DNA of 64,000 nt from Shewanella litorisediminis. Its GTDB lineage: Bacteria > Pseudomonadota > Gammaproteobacteria > Enterobacterales > Shewanellaceae. Below are positions 27,280 through 35,940 of the stretch, in pieces. Made by a program: the position numbers and the translations under genes. Numbering within the stretch: the first letter of the stretch is position 1; each line of letters begins with the position of its first letter. The stretch spans positions 2,852,501-2,916,500 of the forward strand of contig NZ_CP069213.1 of NCBI RefSeq assembly GCF_016834455.1, read 5' to 3'. The notes beneath the pieces were generated by a model. The model was not told the origin of the DNA. It saw only the letters and a list, made by a program, of their open reading frames with translations, and did no database searches.

Positions 27280-28365
27280 TCAGATCCAGGGCGAGCTGGG
27301 TCTCAGCCACAGATGCACTGTCACTTCGTCACGATCGTGGTAGAGGTGCTTACAGGCCAGATGAAACTCGTTGATGCCATTTTCTTTAAGGATGGCATGC
27401 ATATTGGCGAGGATCTGCGATACCTCTTTGTAGCGACTCTTCATTGGCAGCTTGAGGTTAAAAATCGCCTCTTTAAACCAGCCCTGAATCGCCCAGTATT
27501 CCATCAACTCAGCCACACGGGCGGGCTTTTCCACCATGTCACATACCAGCCAATAGATATTGCGGCGGGCCGGCTCAAATTTAAAACCGTCGGCGCGGTG
27601 ATGAGTTACCTGCCCTGTTTCCATCAGGTCATGGTTCATGGGGCCATTATCAATGGCCTGCACCATCATGCCACGGCGCACTAACTGATAAGTCCAGCCT
27701 CCGGGGCAAGCCCCCAAATCCACGGCATTGAGTCCGCTGCGAAGCCGGGTTTCGTGCTCTTCGCGGGGAATAAAGTGGATAAAAGCCTCATCCAGTTTAA
27801 GGGTTGAACGACTCGGAGCGTCGGCTGGGAATTTGAGCCGCGGGATCCCCATAAAGTGGGGTGAGCTGTTGTTTGACAACGAATAACCGGTAAAGGCTTT
27901 ATTGGGCGCCACAAAACACACGTGCACTATGGGACGACGGCTGCTTTCTTTTTCCAGCAACACGCCGCGCTTCTTCAGCGCCTGACGCAAAGGCACGGTA
28001 AATTTACGGCAAAAGGCTGATAACTCTTTGGCTTCGTTGGTGTCAGGGGTTTCTACCCGCAGCTCACCTGCGCGCTCAACTTCAGCCAGGCTCTCTGCAA
28101 TGGGGGTAACCCTGTCTTCCGGAGAAAAGTCGTCGAGCAGTTCGCCACAGGCGAACATCTGGCGGGCAAAAATCAGCGAGTCCAGGGACAGTTCTTTGGC
28201 AAGACGGTCGCCATCATCAGGGCTGAAACCCTGAAATACCACATAGGCATCGTCGCGGTTGGCTTTGACGAAACCGCCAATGCCAAGCTCGGCGGCTCGC
28301 TGCTGAATTTCAGCCGCACAGTCTTTTTCATAACCGGCACGGCAATATAAGAACAGGTTTTTCAT
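27280..28365 (-). CDS. rlmM: 23S rRNA (cytidine-2498-2'-O)-methyltransferase
   Basis: A 361-residue protein matching E. coli RlmM/YgdE along its length. N-terminal THUMP-like RNA-binding region about 1-170 ([20 protein letters not shown]), then a Rossmann methyltransferase with the SAM motif [15 protein letters not shown] near residue 218, and [12 protein letters not shown] near 306 with the catalytic lysine. It methylates C2498 of 23S rRNA. It is the last gene of an apparent operon gcvA-hydrolase-DUF423-rlmM; in E. coli gcvA, ygdD (DUF423) and rlmM are also neighbours. Confidence 0.96.
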   Translation of the reverse strand: MKNLFLYCRAGYEKDCAAEIQQRAAELGIGGFVKANRDDAYVVFQGFSPDDGDRLAKELSLDSLIFARQMFACGELLDDFSPEDRVTPIAESLAEVERAGELRVETPDTNEAKELSAFCRKFTVPLRQALKKRGVLLEKESSRRPIVHVCFVAPNKAFTGYSLSNNSSPHFMGIPRLKFPADAPSRSTLKLDEAFIHFIPREEHETRLRSGLNAVDLGACPGGWTYQLVRRGMMVQAIDNGPMNHDLMETGQVTHHRADGFKFEPARRNIYWLVCDMVEKPARVAELMEYWAIQGWFKEAIFNLKLPMKSRYKEVSQILANMHAILKENGINEFHLACKHLYHDRDEVTVHLWLRPSSPWI

Positions 28366-28458
28366 TGCGATTCTTCGTTGGCGCTAACATAAAGCGGCCA
28401 AAATGGCCGCAACATCAGAAATTGGCGCCGAGTATACCACAGCGCAGCCACCTATTGG

Positions 28459-28845
28459 CTATTTGCCGTCTTCGACCCGACTGCGCCATACCGCAGCCCC
28501 CAGCAGCAGCCATCCCAGCAACAAACAGGTACCGCCCAAAGGAGTAACAGGCCCCCACCATTTGGCCCCCGTCATCACCAATGCGTACAAAGAGCCAGAG
28601 AAAAGCGCCATGCCCGCGATAAAAAACCCGACCGCCCAGCTCAATAAGCGAGAGGCGATAAAGGGCCAGGCGAGCGCGACCGCAAACAAGGCGAAGGTGT
28701 GGTAAAACTGGTATTCCACCGCCAACTCAAACACCGAGACCATCTCGGCACTCACCAAATTCTTGAGGCCATGGGCACCAAATGCGCCGAGGGCGACGGC
28801 GAGAAAACCGGTCACAGATGCGAATAAAAACAGACCTCTATTCAT
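28459..28845 (-). CDS. ygdD: DUF423 membrane protein (YgdD family)
   Basis: A 128-residue inner-membrane protein with four hydrophobic helices. The motif ALGAFGAHGLK near residue 18 and YQFYHTFALFAVAL near 45 define DUF423. Function is unknown. Its start overlaps the end of the upstream hydrolase by eight bases, and rlmM follows after 93 bp, so it is translated as part of the operon. Confidence 0.92.
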   Translation of the reverse strand: MNRGLFLFASVTGFLAVALGAFGAHGLKNLVSAEMVSVFELAVEYQFYHTFALFAVALAWPFIASRLLSWAVGFFIAGMALFSGSLYALVMTGAKWWGPVTPLGGTCLLLGWLLLGAAVWRSRVEDGK

Positions 28846-29521
28846 TTATTTCTCCCATAAATTCAAGGCTGGCTGAGGCAGCTGCCGTCAGATTATCCGC
28901 TTCGGTAAGCCCTGACGACTTGCGCGGTGTCAGGCTGTGATCGCCATCGGCAATCCAGCAGAATTTCACGGCTGACGGCACATCCCAGGCCGCGACCTGT
29001 GTTTTGGTACCAAAGCTGTCGCGCTCCCCCTGCACTATCAAAAGTGGCAGTTGGCAATTCGCCAAGGGCTCAAGCCGCACCGCTTTCCCTTTAGGCGGTA
29101 AAAAGGGATATCCCATACAGATGATGCCCGCAATCTGCTCAGTATCAAACTCGGCGCCAAGGATAGCAGCCATGCGTCCGCCCATGGATTTACCCATCAG
29201 AAAGAGTCGCTTTGGTCGGTAGGTCGCCTGCGCTATGGCAATGGCCTTACGAAAACACTCGAGCAGCGCAGGGGCGCGGTTGGGAGGACGGCGCTTACCG
29301 TCCAGCTTGCGCTGCTCCATATAGGGAAAGTTAAAACGCACCACAGCCACACCCTCACCTGCAAGCCGTGAAGCCATAGCCGCCATAAAGTCAGAGTCCA
29401 TATCGGCACCGGCGCCGTGGGCAAAGAGCACCATCACATCCCCGGGCACACCATCGAGTTTAAGCCAGGATGGCAGCTCGGTGTTTGTCTGGTTAAGGGC
29501 CTCAGGCGGGCAAGAGTTCAC
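28838..29521 (-). CDS. Alpha/beta hydrolase, KANL3/Tex30-like
   Basis: A 227-residue cytoplasmic protein. I place the start at the GTG at 29521, which has GAGGAG eight bases upstream and overlaps the gcvA stop by 20 bases; the longer frame would overlap gcvA by over 100. Nucleophile S112 in LMGKSMGGRMAA, acid in QGERDSFG near 180, and histidine in DGDHSLTP near 205; the oxyanion strand is FAHGAGADMDS. The family is widespread and its substrate is unknown. It is inserted between gcvA and DUF423, which are adjacent in E. coli. Confidence 0.88.
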   Translation of the reverse strand: MNSCPPEALNQTNTELPSWLKLDGVPGDVMVLFAHGAGADMDSDFMAAMASRLAGEGVAVVRFNFPYMEQRKLDGKRRPPNRAPALLECFRKAIAIAQATYRPKRLFLMGKSMGGRMAAILGAEFDTEQIAGIICMGYPFLPPKGKAVRLEPLANCQLPLLIVQGERDSFGTKTQVAAWDVPSAVKFCWIADGDHSLTPRKSSGLTEADNLTAAASASLEFMGEINE

Positions 29522-30413
29522 TGCGGGACTCCTCGGCAAACATATCCAACATCCATTCGCGGAAGGCGACGATTTTGCCAAGCTCGGCATGATTTTGCTG
29601 GCACACCAGATAGTAGGCATCTTTACTCACCAACACCTCCTGGAAAGGCACCACCAAACGACCGGCCTTGATATCGGGGCGGGCGAGCACACTGTACCCC
29701 AGTGCCACACCCTGACCGTGGGCGGCGGCCTGCAATACCAGCGATGAGTGACTGAAAATGGGTCCCTGGTTCACGTTTACATCGGTGACGCCACACTGGC
29801 GAAACCAGGCCTGCCAATCGTGACGGCTCATGTCGTGCAGCAGGGTGTGATGCTTAAGATCGGCCGGTTTTTCAAGGGGCTTGGGGCCGCTCAGCAACAT
29901 GGGTGAACACACGGGGATAAGCACTTCGTTACGCAGTTTGTCGGCCCTGAGCCCCGGCCAACTGCCCTGCCCATAGTAAATAGCCACATCCACGTCATCA
30001 GTGAGAGAGCCTTCTTCGCTGTCCACTGCCTTGATGCGCACATCGATGTCCGGGTTCTTCTCGCTGAATTTGGCGAGCCTTGGCACCAACCACTGAATGG
30101 CAAAACTGGGCGACATGCTCACAGTCAGCGAGCCAATGGCACTGCGGGCCAGCAAACGGTCGGTGGCGTCGGACAGTTGGGTAAAGATATCCTTGATGTC
30201 GAGAAAGTAGCTCTGCCCTTCTTCGGTGAGCAGCAAAGAACGGTTCTTTCGCCGAAATAATTTTAATCCCAGAAAGTCTTCCAGCGCCTTAATTTGATGG
30301 CTCACTGCAGCCTGGGTAACAAAGAGTTCTTCGGCTGCGCGGGTAAAACTCAGGTGCCGTGCTGCGGCCTCGAAGGCCTTGACGGCATTCAGTGGAGGAA
30401 GTCGTCTTGACAT
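29502..30413 (-). CDS. gcvA: LysR-type regulator GcvA (glycine cleavage system)
   Basis: A 303-residue LysR-type regulator. The winged HTH covers 5-65 (MSRRLPPLNAVKAFEAAARH, AAVSHQIKALEDFLGLKLF) and the effector domain 90-295. The N-terminus and overall form match GcvA, which activates or represses the gcvTHP operon according to glycine and purine supply. The target operon is not in this window. An inverted pair of CTAAT, the known GcvA core, lies 24 bp upstream, so autoregulation is expected. First gene of the operon leading to rlmM. Confidence 0.9.
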   Translation of the reverse strand: MSRRLPPLNAVKAFEAAARHLSFTRAAEELFVTQAAVSHQIKALEDFLGLKLFRRKNRSLLLTEEGQSYFLDIKDIFTQLSDATDRLLARSAIGSLTVSMSPSFAIQWLVPRLAKFSEKNPDIDVRIKAVDSEEGSLTDDVDVAIYYGQGSWPGLRADKLRNEVLIPVCSPMLLSGPKPLEKPADLKHHTLLHDMSRHDWQAWFRQCGVTDVNVNQGPIFSHSSLVLQAAAHGQGVALGYSVLARPDIKAGRLVVPFQEVLVSKDAYYLVCQQNHAELGKIVAFREWMLDMFAEESRSELLPA

Positions 30414-30436
30414 GGTGATCCCACTCTCATTTTTTA

Positions 30437-30451
30437 ATTAGTTTTTCTAAT
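30437..30451. promoter_or_regulatory. Inverted CTAAT pair: GcvA operator
   Basis: ATTAG-N5-CTAAT, 15 bp and perfectly symmetric in its arms, placed 24-38 bp before the gcvA start and about 176 bp before the divergent small gene. CTAAT is the GcvA recognition core known from E. coli, and the spacing fits a LysR dimer. Confidence 0.7.
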
Positions 30452-30626
30452 CCACATTGTTACATTTTATCGTTTGTTAATGAAAGGCTTTTTGCGTAAA
30501 TTTTGCGCCAACAAACGAGATGGTCGGGCGGCTTTAAATCGGAGTAAGCATGCCTGACGAGTGACCCCTGACACGCTGACAATAAGCGAAGGGGTGACCC
30601 AACTGATACGCCCGGAGGCGCTTACC

Positions 30627-30890
30627 ATGATGAACCTGAAATCCGCTTTTGCCCTTGTGCTGTTTGCTGCTTTTTGTGCGACCGCCAGTGCCAACCAAGA
30701 CACCACAACACTGAGCGCTGATGCCATAGTATTTGATACTGACGCCCTGCATGAGTCCATCACCACAGAGCTGACCCTGAGCATGGCCAAAATCCAGGAC
30801 GAGCTGCGCGCCGACAATCAGGGCGCTACTCTGCTGCTGGCCAATCAGGAAGAAGCCAAAAGCACTGCCACTGCTGCCAAGGCCGAGTAA
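30627..30890 (+). CDS. Small exported protein of unknown function
   Basis: An 87-residue protein divergent from gcvA. GGAGG lies nine bases before the ATG at 30627 (a second ATG follows at once). Signal peptide MMNLKSAFALVLFAAFCATASA, predicted cut before NQDTTT. The mature part is about 65 residues, acidic and alanine-rich (FDTDALHESITTELTLSMAK, then NQEEAKSTATAAKAE), probably helical, without cysteine. I do not recognise a family. A strong terminator follows, which supports it as a real gene. Confidence 0.75.
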   Translation: MMNLKSAFALVLFAAFCATASANQDTTTLSADAIVFDTDALHESITTELTLSMAKIQDELRADNQGATLLLANQEEAKSTATAAKAE

Positions 30891-30935
30891 CAAATCGCAT
30901 TAGCTGCCGGTTAAAACCTGCCGGCTGGTAAATAG

Positions 30936-30963
30936 AAAAAGCCGCAATTATGCGGCTTTTTTG
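30936..30963 (+). terminator. Terminator of the small exported protein gene
   Basis: AAAAAGCCGCA / TGCGGCTTTTT around ATTA. Confidence 0.92.
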
Positions 30964-31094
30964 TTGTCTGCATCTGCCTTAATGCTGTTCAGGCAAGTCG
31001 CGCTCAAACAATCATATTAAGGCAGGGCGGCACGCTCTTGGAGACACTTGTGCAGTGCCTTCTGAGTCATGCCGCCTTGTATCTCATTGCGTGC

Positions 31095-32549
31095 TCAGGG
31101 ACGATACACCTTCACGTTGCTGTAACCCTGCTCCTGCAGATACAGGGCTTGCAGCTTGCTCATTACGCCACGCTCGCAGTAAAGCAGGTAGGTCTTATCT
31201 TTATCAAGCTCGGCAAAGGCGGTAGCCAGCTTGAAGAAGGGGATCACCTTCACTTCAACGCCGTCCACTTCCAATGGTCTGGACTCTTCTTCTTCCGGCG
31301 CGCGGATGTCGACGATAACTTCATTTCCGGCCGCGCTGGAGACGGTTTCAGTTTCGGTCACGCGCTCACTGGTAGTCACGGCAATATCACGGATATCGAT
31401 AACTTCGGCTTTGGCCAGCACCCGGTCGAGCAAGTCTTCGGAGAACTTCTGCTCTTCGGCTTCCACCTTGGACAGCACAGCCTTCACCGTGGGGCGCTGG
31501 GAAATCACACCACAATACTCGGGCATGGAGGCCGCAAAATCTTCGGTACCGATACGGCGGGCTTCGCGAATAATGTCCGGTTTATCCATGCTGATGAGCG
31601 GACGCAGGATCAAGAGATCGGTGCAGCGGTCAATGACATTCAGGTTGGTCAGGGTCTGGCTCGACACCTGACCCAGGCTCTCACCGGTGACCAGAGCCTG
31701 AATGCCCATGCGATCGGCCACGCGGGTGGCTGCGCGCATCATCATGCGCTTAAGCACCACACCCATCTGACCGTTTTCAATGCGCTCGAGGATTTCTGTT
31801 ACCACTTCTTCGAAGGGCACAGACACAAACTTCACCTTGTGCGACTCGCCGTAGGTCTTCCACAGGTGGTAGGCCACTTGTTTCACGCCGATTTCGTGCT
31901 GGGCGCCCCCCAGGTTGAAGAAGCAATAATGGGTACGGGAACCCTTTTTAATAAACTGGAAGCTGGCCACGCCCGAGTCGAAACCGCCGGAAATCAAAGA
32001 CAGCACGTCTTCCTGAGCAGCAATGGGGAAGCCACCCAAACCCTCAATACGCTGGCTGACCATATAAAGCTTGTCGCGATCGATTTCGAGCTGGATGGTC
32101 ACATCCGGGTTCTTCAGCTGCACGCCCTTGGCTTCGGTAAACTGGTTCAAACCGCCGCCAACATAGCGCTCAACCTCGATGGAGTTGAAGTCATGCTGAC
32201 CGGCACGCTTTACCCGCACACAAAAGGTTTTGTCTTTGAGCATATCGCGGTACACAGGCAGCGCGTGCTGATAGATATCGTCCACAGTTTCAAAGTCGTA
32301 CTCGGCCACCTGCAGCACATGATGAATACCCGGGATATGGGCCAGACGCTCGGCAAAAAGCGCTGTGAGTTCAGGCTTGTCTTTGGGCACCTTGACCATG
32401 ATCTTGTCCCATTGGCGCTGTACCTTGGCATCCTCATCGATTTTTTTCAGCACGTTACGGATGTTGGACTCGAGCATCTTGGTAAAACGCATTCTTACCG
32501 GTTTGCTCTTAATCATGATTTCGGGATACAGCTTAACGATAAACTTCAT
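31095..32549 (-). CDS. thiI: tRNA 4-thiouridine synthase / thiamine sulfur carrier enzyme with rhodanese domain
   Basis: A 484-residue protein. It uses persulfide sulfur to make s4U8 in tRNA and to feed thiazole synthesis. N-terminal ferredoxin-like and THUMP domains about 1-165, PP-loop ATPase with SGGFDS near 187, [12 protein letters not shown] carrying the resolving cysteine near 345, and a C-terminal rhodanese domain with the persulfide cysteine in YLLYCERG near 457. The start is M in [15 protein letters not shown] at 32549, matching E. coli, with GGAAG upstream; the frame is open 52 codons further but that part is not conserved. Single gene. The 130 bp after the stop hold a long imperfect GGCGGCA / TGCCGCC stem but no T-run terminator. 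Confidence 0.96.
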   Translation of the reverse strand: MKFIVKLYPEIMIKSKPVRMRFTKMLESNIRNVLKKIDEDAKVQRQWDKIMVKVPKDKPELTALFAERLAHIPGIHHVLQVAEYDFETVDDIYQHALPVYRDMLKDKTFCVRVKRAGQHDFNSIEVERYVGGGLNQFTEAKGVQLKNPDVTIQLEIDRDKLYMVSQRIEGLGGFPIAAQEDVLSLISGGFDSGVASFQFIKKGSRTHYCFFNLGGAQHEIGVKQVAYHLWKTYGESHKVKFVSVPFEEVVTEILERIENGQMGVVLKRMMMRAATRVADRMGIQALVTGESLGQVSSQTLTNLNVIDRCTDLLILRPLISMDKPDIIREARRIGTEDFAASMPEYCGVISQRPTVKAVLSKVEAEEQKFSEDLLDRVLAKAEVIDIRDIAVTTSERVTETETVSSAAGNEVIVDIRAPEEEESRPLEVDGVEVKVIPFFKLATAFAELDKDKTYLLYCERGVMSKLQALYLQEQGYSNVKVYRP

Positions 32550-32751
32550 GGGACTTCCAAAAAACAGGCTTGCGCCGAGGGTTAAAGTTCGAACTAAAAG
32601 ATAATCGCGGGAGTATATCAAAAAGCAGCCCAGAGGGGCAGTGGCAGCTGCTACTGTCACCTGAGTTGCCCGCCTGGATAGAGTGACTATGGCGCCCGGC
32701 ATCAACGGCCGCCATCAAAAAGGCACCTCAAGGCAAGACAGAGGCACAAAT

Positions 32752-32779
32752 AAAAAGCCCGGCGCAGTGGCCGGGCCTT
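32752..32779 (-). terminator. Terminator of pomAB
   Basis: AAGGCCCGGC / GCCGGGCTT on the minus strand, then TTTTTAT; 11 bp past the pomB stop. Confidence 0.88.
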
Positions 32780-32790
32780 AAAGGCGAACG

Positions 32791-33729
32791 TTAATTACCG
32801 CTATCGGTGCCAACCTGTATCTCATCGGATTCTTTGGGCTTGCCTTGCTCGATGGCAATCTCAACCCGGCGGTTTCTGGCGCGATTTTCGGCGGACTCAT
32901 TGGGCACCAAGGGATTATTGGAACCCATGCCCACTACCTTCATCCGGGATGGGTCAAAGCCTTTTACCTTTACCAACTCGTGGGCAACCGACACAGCGCG
33001 CTTACTGGAGAGATCCCAGTTTGAGCTGTACAGCTCGTTGCTGATTTGCATGTCATCGGTGTAACCGGATACGGTAATGATGCCGGGGACATCCTTTAAC
33101 AGCTCACCCACGGCCTGGATGACGGGTCTGAATCTGGGTTGCAGGAATCCCGAGCCAGAACCAAATGCGCCTTTCTCGCGGATACGAATAATGATTTGCT
33201 GACCCAGGGATTCAATTTCAATGGCGCCATCAACAATTTCCTCGTTGAGCTGCTCAGCCATTTTCTTCACCTGCTGATTGATAAGCTCCTGGGATGAAGA
33301 GGAATCACTCTGGGTATTTTCAGCAGTTTCCTGTGCGGTGGACGCGGCTTCACCACCACGTTGGGAGCCCTGTTGCTGCTGCACGCCGCCAGCACTCTCA
33401 CTCTCCCCTTCCTGGAAATCGAGGATGGGTTCGGTCATCTCATTGGTTTGCTGGTTGATGATTTCAATGGGGGTGGGCTCGGGTTTGCCCGGGCGAAATT
33501 CCAGGGCAATCACCGAGGTACCCTTGGGAATATCTTTTACCTCAACCTTATTCTGCACCCCGAATGCATACTTCATGGAACCGGCTATCTGCTTGAATTT
33601 CATGACGTCCATTTCGGAAAACGCCAGCAGCAGCACGAAGAAACACATCAAGAGTGACATCAGGTCGGCAAAGGTGGCAAGCCACAGGGGCGCGCCCGGT
33701 GGGGGGCAATTGCACTTGGCCTTTGCCAT
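32791..33729 (-). CDS. pomB: Sodium-driven flagellar motor stator PomB
   Basis: A 312-residue stator B subunit. The N-terminus MAKAKCNCPPPGAPLWLATF leads into one membrane helix with the ion-binding D22 (TFADLMSLLMCFFVLLLAFSE). A plug/linker region follows, rich in Q, E and S (about 95-155), then an OmpA-like peptidoglycan-binding domain (VSGYTDDMQISNELYSSNWD, NRARNRRVEIAI). The CNCPPPGAP start is typical of PomB rather than MotB, so sodium coupling is likely. It starts 4 bp after pomA. Confidence 0.95.
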   Translation of the reverse strand: MAKAKCNCPPPGAPLWLATFADLMSLLMCFFVLLLAFSEMDVMKFKQIAGSMKYAFGVQNKVEVKDIPKGTSVIALEFRPGKPEPTPIEIINQQTNEMTEPILDFQEGESESAGGVQQQQGSQRGGEAASTAQETAENTQSDSSSSQELINQQVKKMAEQLNEEIVDGAIEIESLGQQIIIRIREKGAFGSGSGFLQPRFRPVIQAVGELLKDVPGIITVSGYTDDMQISNELYSSNWDLSSKRAVSVAHELVKVKGFDPSRMKVVGMGSNNPLVPNESAENRARNRRVEIAIEQGKPKESDEIQVGTDSGN

Positions 33730-33733
33730 GGTG

Positions 33734-34501
33734 CTATTCCCCGTCCGTGGTATCTATCTTGCGGACCTTTTCCGCCAGATAGTTTTTCAGGAAGCCTTCA
33801 ATCACCCTTGGGTTTTGACCATCCTGAATCGCCAGTACCGCGTCCATGATAAGGTTGCGGTTAAGCATTTCTTCACTCATACGTAGCGACAGCTTGTCGG
33901 CAACCGGAATGGCCACCATGTTGGCCAACATGGCACCATAAAGTGTGGTCAACAGGGCCACCGCCATGGCGGGACCAATGGACTTGGGGTCATCCATGTT
34001 GGAGAGCATGGCCACAAGACCAATCAACGTACCTATCATCCCCATCGCCGGGGCGACATCACCAAAGGCCCTGAAGATACCTATGCCGGTTCTGTGTCGC
34101 TCTTCGGTGAGGGCAATGTCTTTTTCCAACGCTTCGCGCACCACGTCGCCATCGTGACCATCCACCAGCATGTCGACAGCTTTTTGCATAAAACTGTTGG
34201 AAATTTGTGCCTCTTCCAGTGCCAGAAAGCCCCCTTTACGGGCCGCATCGGCCATGGCAACGGACTGCTCAATCAACTCTTCCGGCTTGTCGATTTTGAA
34301 CATGAATGCCTTGGCGGCTATTTTTACTGCCCCGAAAAATTGCTTGAGGTTGAATTTCATCATCACCACAAACAGGGAACCACCAAATACGATAAATACG
34401 GAAGGAACATCCACAAAGATGGCCAGACCGCCGCCGGTCACCATCGCCATCAGCACAAAGGCAAAAGCGCCCAACAGACCAATGAGGGTTGCTAAATCCA
34501 C
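33734..34501 (-). CDS. pomA: Sodium-driven flagellar motor stator PomA
   Basis: A 255-residue stator A subunit with four membrane helices (about 5-22, 28-50, 150-170, 185-205). The cytoplasmic loop (RKGGFLALEEAQISNSFMQK) carries the charged residues that touch the rotor, and PAMGMIGTLIGLVAMLSNMD is the MotA/TolQ/ExbB signature. The start MDLATLIGLLGAFAFVLMAM matches PomA. First gene of pomAB, driven by a sigma-28-like promoter about 140 bp upstream. Confidence 0.95.
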   Translation of the reverse strand: MDLATLIGLLGAFAFVLMAMVTGGGLAIFVDVPSVFIVFGGSLFVVMMKFNLKQFFGAVKIAAKAFMFKIDKPEELIEQSVAMADAARKGGFLALEEAQISNSFMQKAVDMLVDGHDGDVVREALEKDIALTEERHRTGIGIFRAFGDVAPAMGMIGTLIGLVAMLSNMDDPKSIGPAMAVALLTTLYGAMLANMVAIPVADKLSLRMSEEMLNRNLIMDAVLAIQDGQNPRVIEGFLKNYLAEKVRKIDTTDGE

Positions 34502-34800
34502 AGATGCTCCTTAATTACGCAGTCATGAGAACCGAAGGCAAAGGAAACCAACGGCAAGCCAAAAATCCAGGGTCACTCTCAGGTATTATTCCCAAAACGT
34601 ATAACGAAGTAGGAACGTTCAAGACCCTGTCGCTATTCTCAGTTATCGGACAGCGCTTCGGCAAGTTTAGCGCCAATTTATTTTTTCTAACAAAAATTCA
34701 GCAACAAAGCGTGCTCCACGGCAAATATTCCCCCGCATAATTTGACCCTGTCAGCCTCCTGAGATACCTTGTGCACGCCGACACAGCAGGAAAAAATACC
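34502..34800. other. Divergent promoter region between pomA and xseB
   Basis: About 300 bp without genes. It contains the sigma-28-like promoter of pomAB (listed separately). An AT-rich stretch at 34677-34700 and TAATTTGACC near 34738 may belong to the xseB-ispA-dxs promoter, but no convincing pair of boxes is seen. Confidence 0.5.
34643..34669 (-). promoter_or_regulatory. Sigma-28 (FliA) type promoter for pomAB
   Basis: On the minus strand: TAAACTTG, 11 bp, TCCGATAA. This fits the flagellar consensus TAAAGTTT-N11-GCCGATAA at 13 of 16 positions with exact spacing. The start site would be near 34636, leaving a leader of about 135 nt before pomA. Confidence 0.8.
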
Positions 34801-35040
34801 GTGGCCAAAAAACCGGAAAATTTGAGTTTTGAAGCGTCTTTGGCAGAGCTGGAACGCATAGTCACTGAATTGGAACAGGGCGACGTCTCATTGGACGATG
34901 CGTTGAAACAATTCGAGCGGGGTATTGGACTGGTAAGAGCCAGTCAGGCCAAACTGGAGCAGGCCCAACAAAAAGTGGCCATCTTGCTGACCCAGGCCCC
35001 GGATGCCCCACTCGACGACTTTTTACCCGAGGGAGAATAA
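34801..35040 (+). CDS. xseB: Exodeoxyribonuclease VII small subunit
   Basis: A 79-residue protein. It begins at GTG 34801 (AKKPENLSFEASLAELERIV), which gives the same length as E. coli XseB (80) and has AGGA upstream; the frame is open 10 codons earlier. LEQGDVSLDDALKQFERGI is the family signature of the two-helix protein. It binds XseA, which is not in this window, to degrade single-stranded DNA. Its TAA overlaps the ATG of ispA by one base (TAATG). Confidence 0.95.
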   Translation: MAKKPENLSFEASLAELERIVTELEQGDVSLDDALKQFERGIGLVRASQAKLEQAQQKVAILLTQAPDAPLDDFLPEGE

Positions 35041-35921
35041 TGCTCAAACTTGCCCTCGCCGACTGCCAGTCCCGGGTCGACGCTGTCCTTGCCGCACATA
35101 TAGATGCACTGCCTCAAACCGCCCCTGCCTTGAAGGCCGCCATGCGCCATGGAGCCCTTATCGGTGGCAAGCGCATTCGCCCCTTCCTTGTTTACGCCGT
35201 GGGTGAATTACTCGGGGTGGATAAAGCCAAGCTGGACCGACTCGCCGCCGCCGTTGAATGTGTTCACGCCTATTCCCTTATCCATGATGATTTGCCCGCC
35301 ATGGATGACGACAACCTGCGCCGTGGCAAGCCTACGGTGCACATTGCCTTCGATGAAGCCACGGCAATCCTTGCTGGTGACGCGCTGCAAACCCTGGCCT
35401 TTGAAATCATCAGTGAAGCCGACGCAGGGCTTGCCCCTAAAGCACAGGTCGCCATGATTGCGGCCCTGGCAAAGGCGTCAGGATATCTGGGTATGTGTGG
35501 CGGGCAGGCACTGGATCTTGCCGGTGAAGGCAAGAGCATCAGTCTCGAAGAGCTGACCCGGCTGCACAACCTGAAAACCGGTGCCCTTATTCGGGCCGCC
35601 GTGGAGCTGGCGCTGATTGCCGCCGATGCCTCCGACGCCGACACCGCCGCGCTTCGTGCCTATGCCGATGCCATTGGCCTGGCGTTTCAGGTTCAGGACG
35701 ACATTCTGGATATCACGGCCACCACTGAAGAAATCGGTAAGCCCCAGGGATCTGATCTGGATGCCAACAAGAGCACGTATCCTAAGTTGCTGGGCCTCGA
35801 TGGCGCCCGGCAAACTGCCGATGCACTGGTAGCCGACGCACTATCAGCGCTGGCTAAAATGCCATACAATAGTCAGCTACTTGCAGACTTTGCCCGTTAT
35901 ATCGTCGCGCGACGAGTATAA
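35040..35921 (+). CDS. ispA: Farnesyl diphosphate synthase
   Basis: A 293-residue cytoplasmic prenyltransferase that joins IPP to DMAPP and GPP. First aspartate-rich motif D83-D84-LPAM-D89, second D220-D221-IL-D224, with GGKRIRP near residue 42. The two extra residues between the aspartates of the first motif are typical of bacterial FPP synthases. It is translationally coupled to xseB and lies 19 bp before dxs, so the isoprenoid enzymes are made together. Confidence 0.96.
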   Translation: MLKLALADCQSRVDAVLAAHIDALPQTAPALKAAMRHGALIGGKRIRPFLVYAVGELLGVDKAKLDRLAAAVECVHAYSLIHDDLPAMDDDNLRRGKPTVHIAFDEATAILAGDALQTLAFEIISEADAGLAPKAQVAMIAALAKASGYLGMCGGQALDLAGEGKSISLEELTRLHNLKTGALIRAAVELALIAADASDADTAALRAYADAIGLAFQVQDDILDITATTEEIGKPQGSDLDANKSTYPKLLGLDGARQTADALVADALSALAKMPYNSQLLADFARYIVARRV

Positions 35922-35940
35922 GAAAGAAAAGAATCTCGCT

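Noticed and set aside
30460..30626. GcvB regulatory RNA divergent from gcvA
   Set aside because: No GU-rich target-binding stretch or terminator of the expected form is visible before the small gene.
30964..31094. Possible structured RNA after thiI (GGCGGCA / TGCCGCC with inner stem)
   Set aside because: Long loop, no T-run and no known RNA family recognised.
31038..32585. 515-codon plus-strand frame over thiI
   Set aside because: Antisense shadow of thiI, His- and Leu-rich as such shadows are; ThiI on the minus strand has all family motifs.
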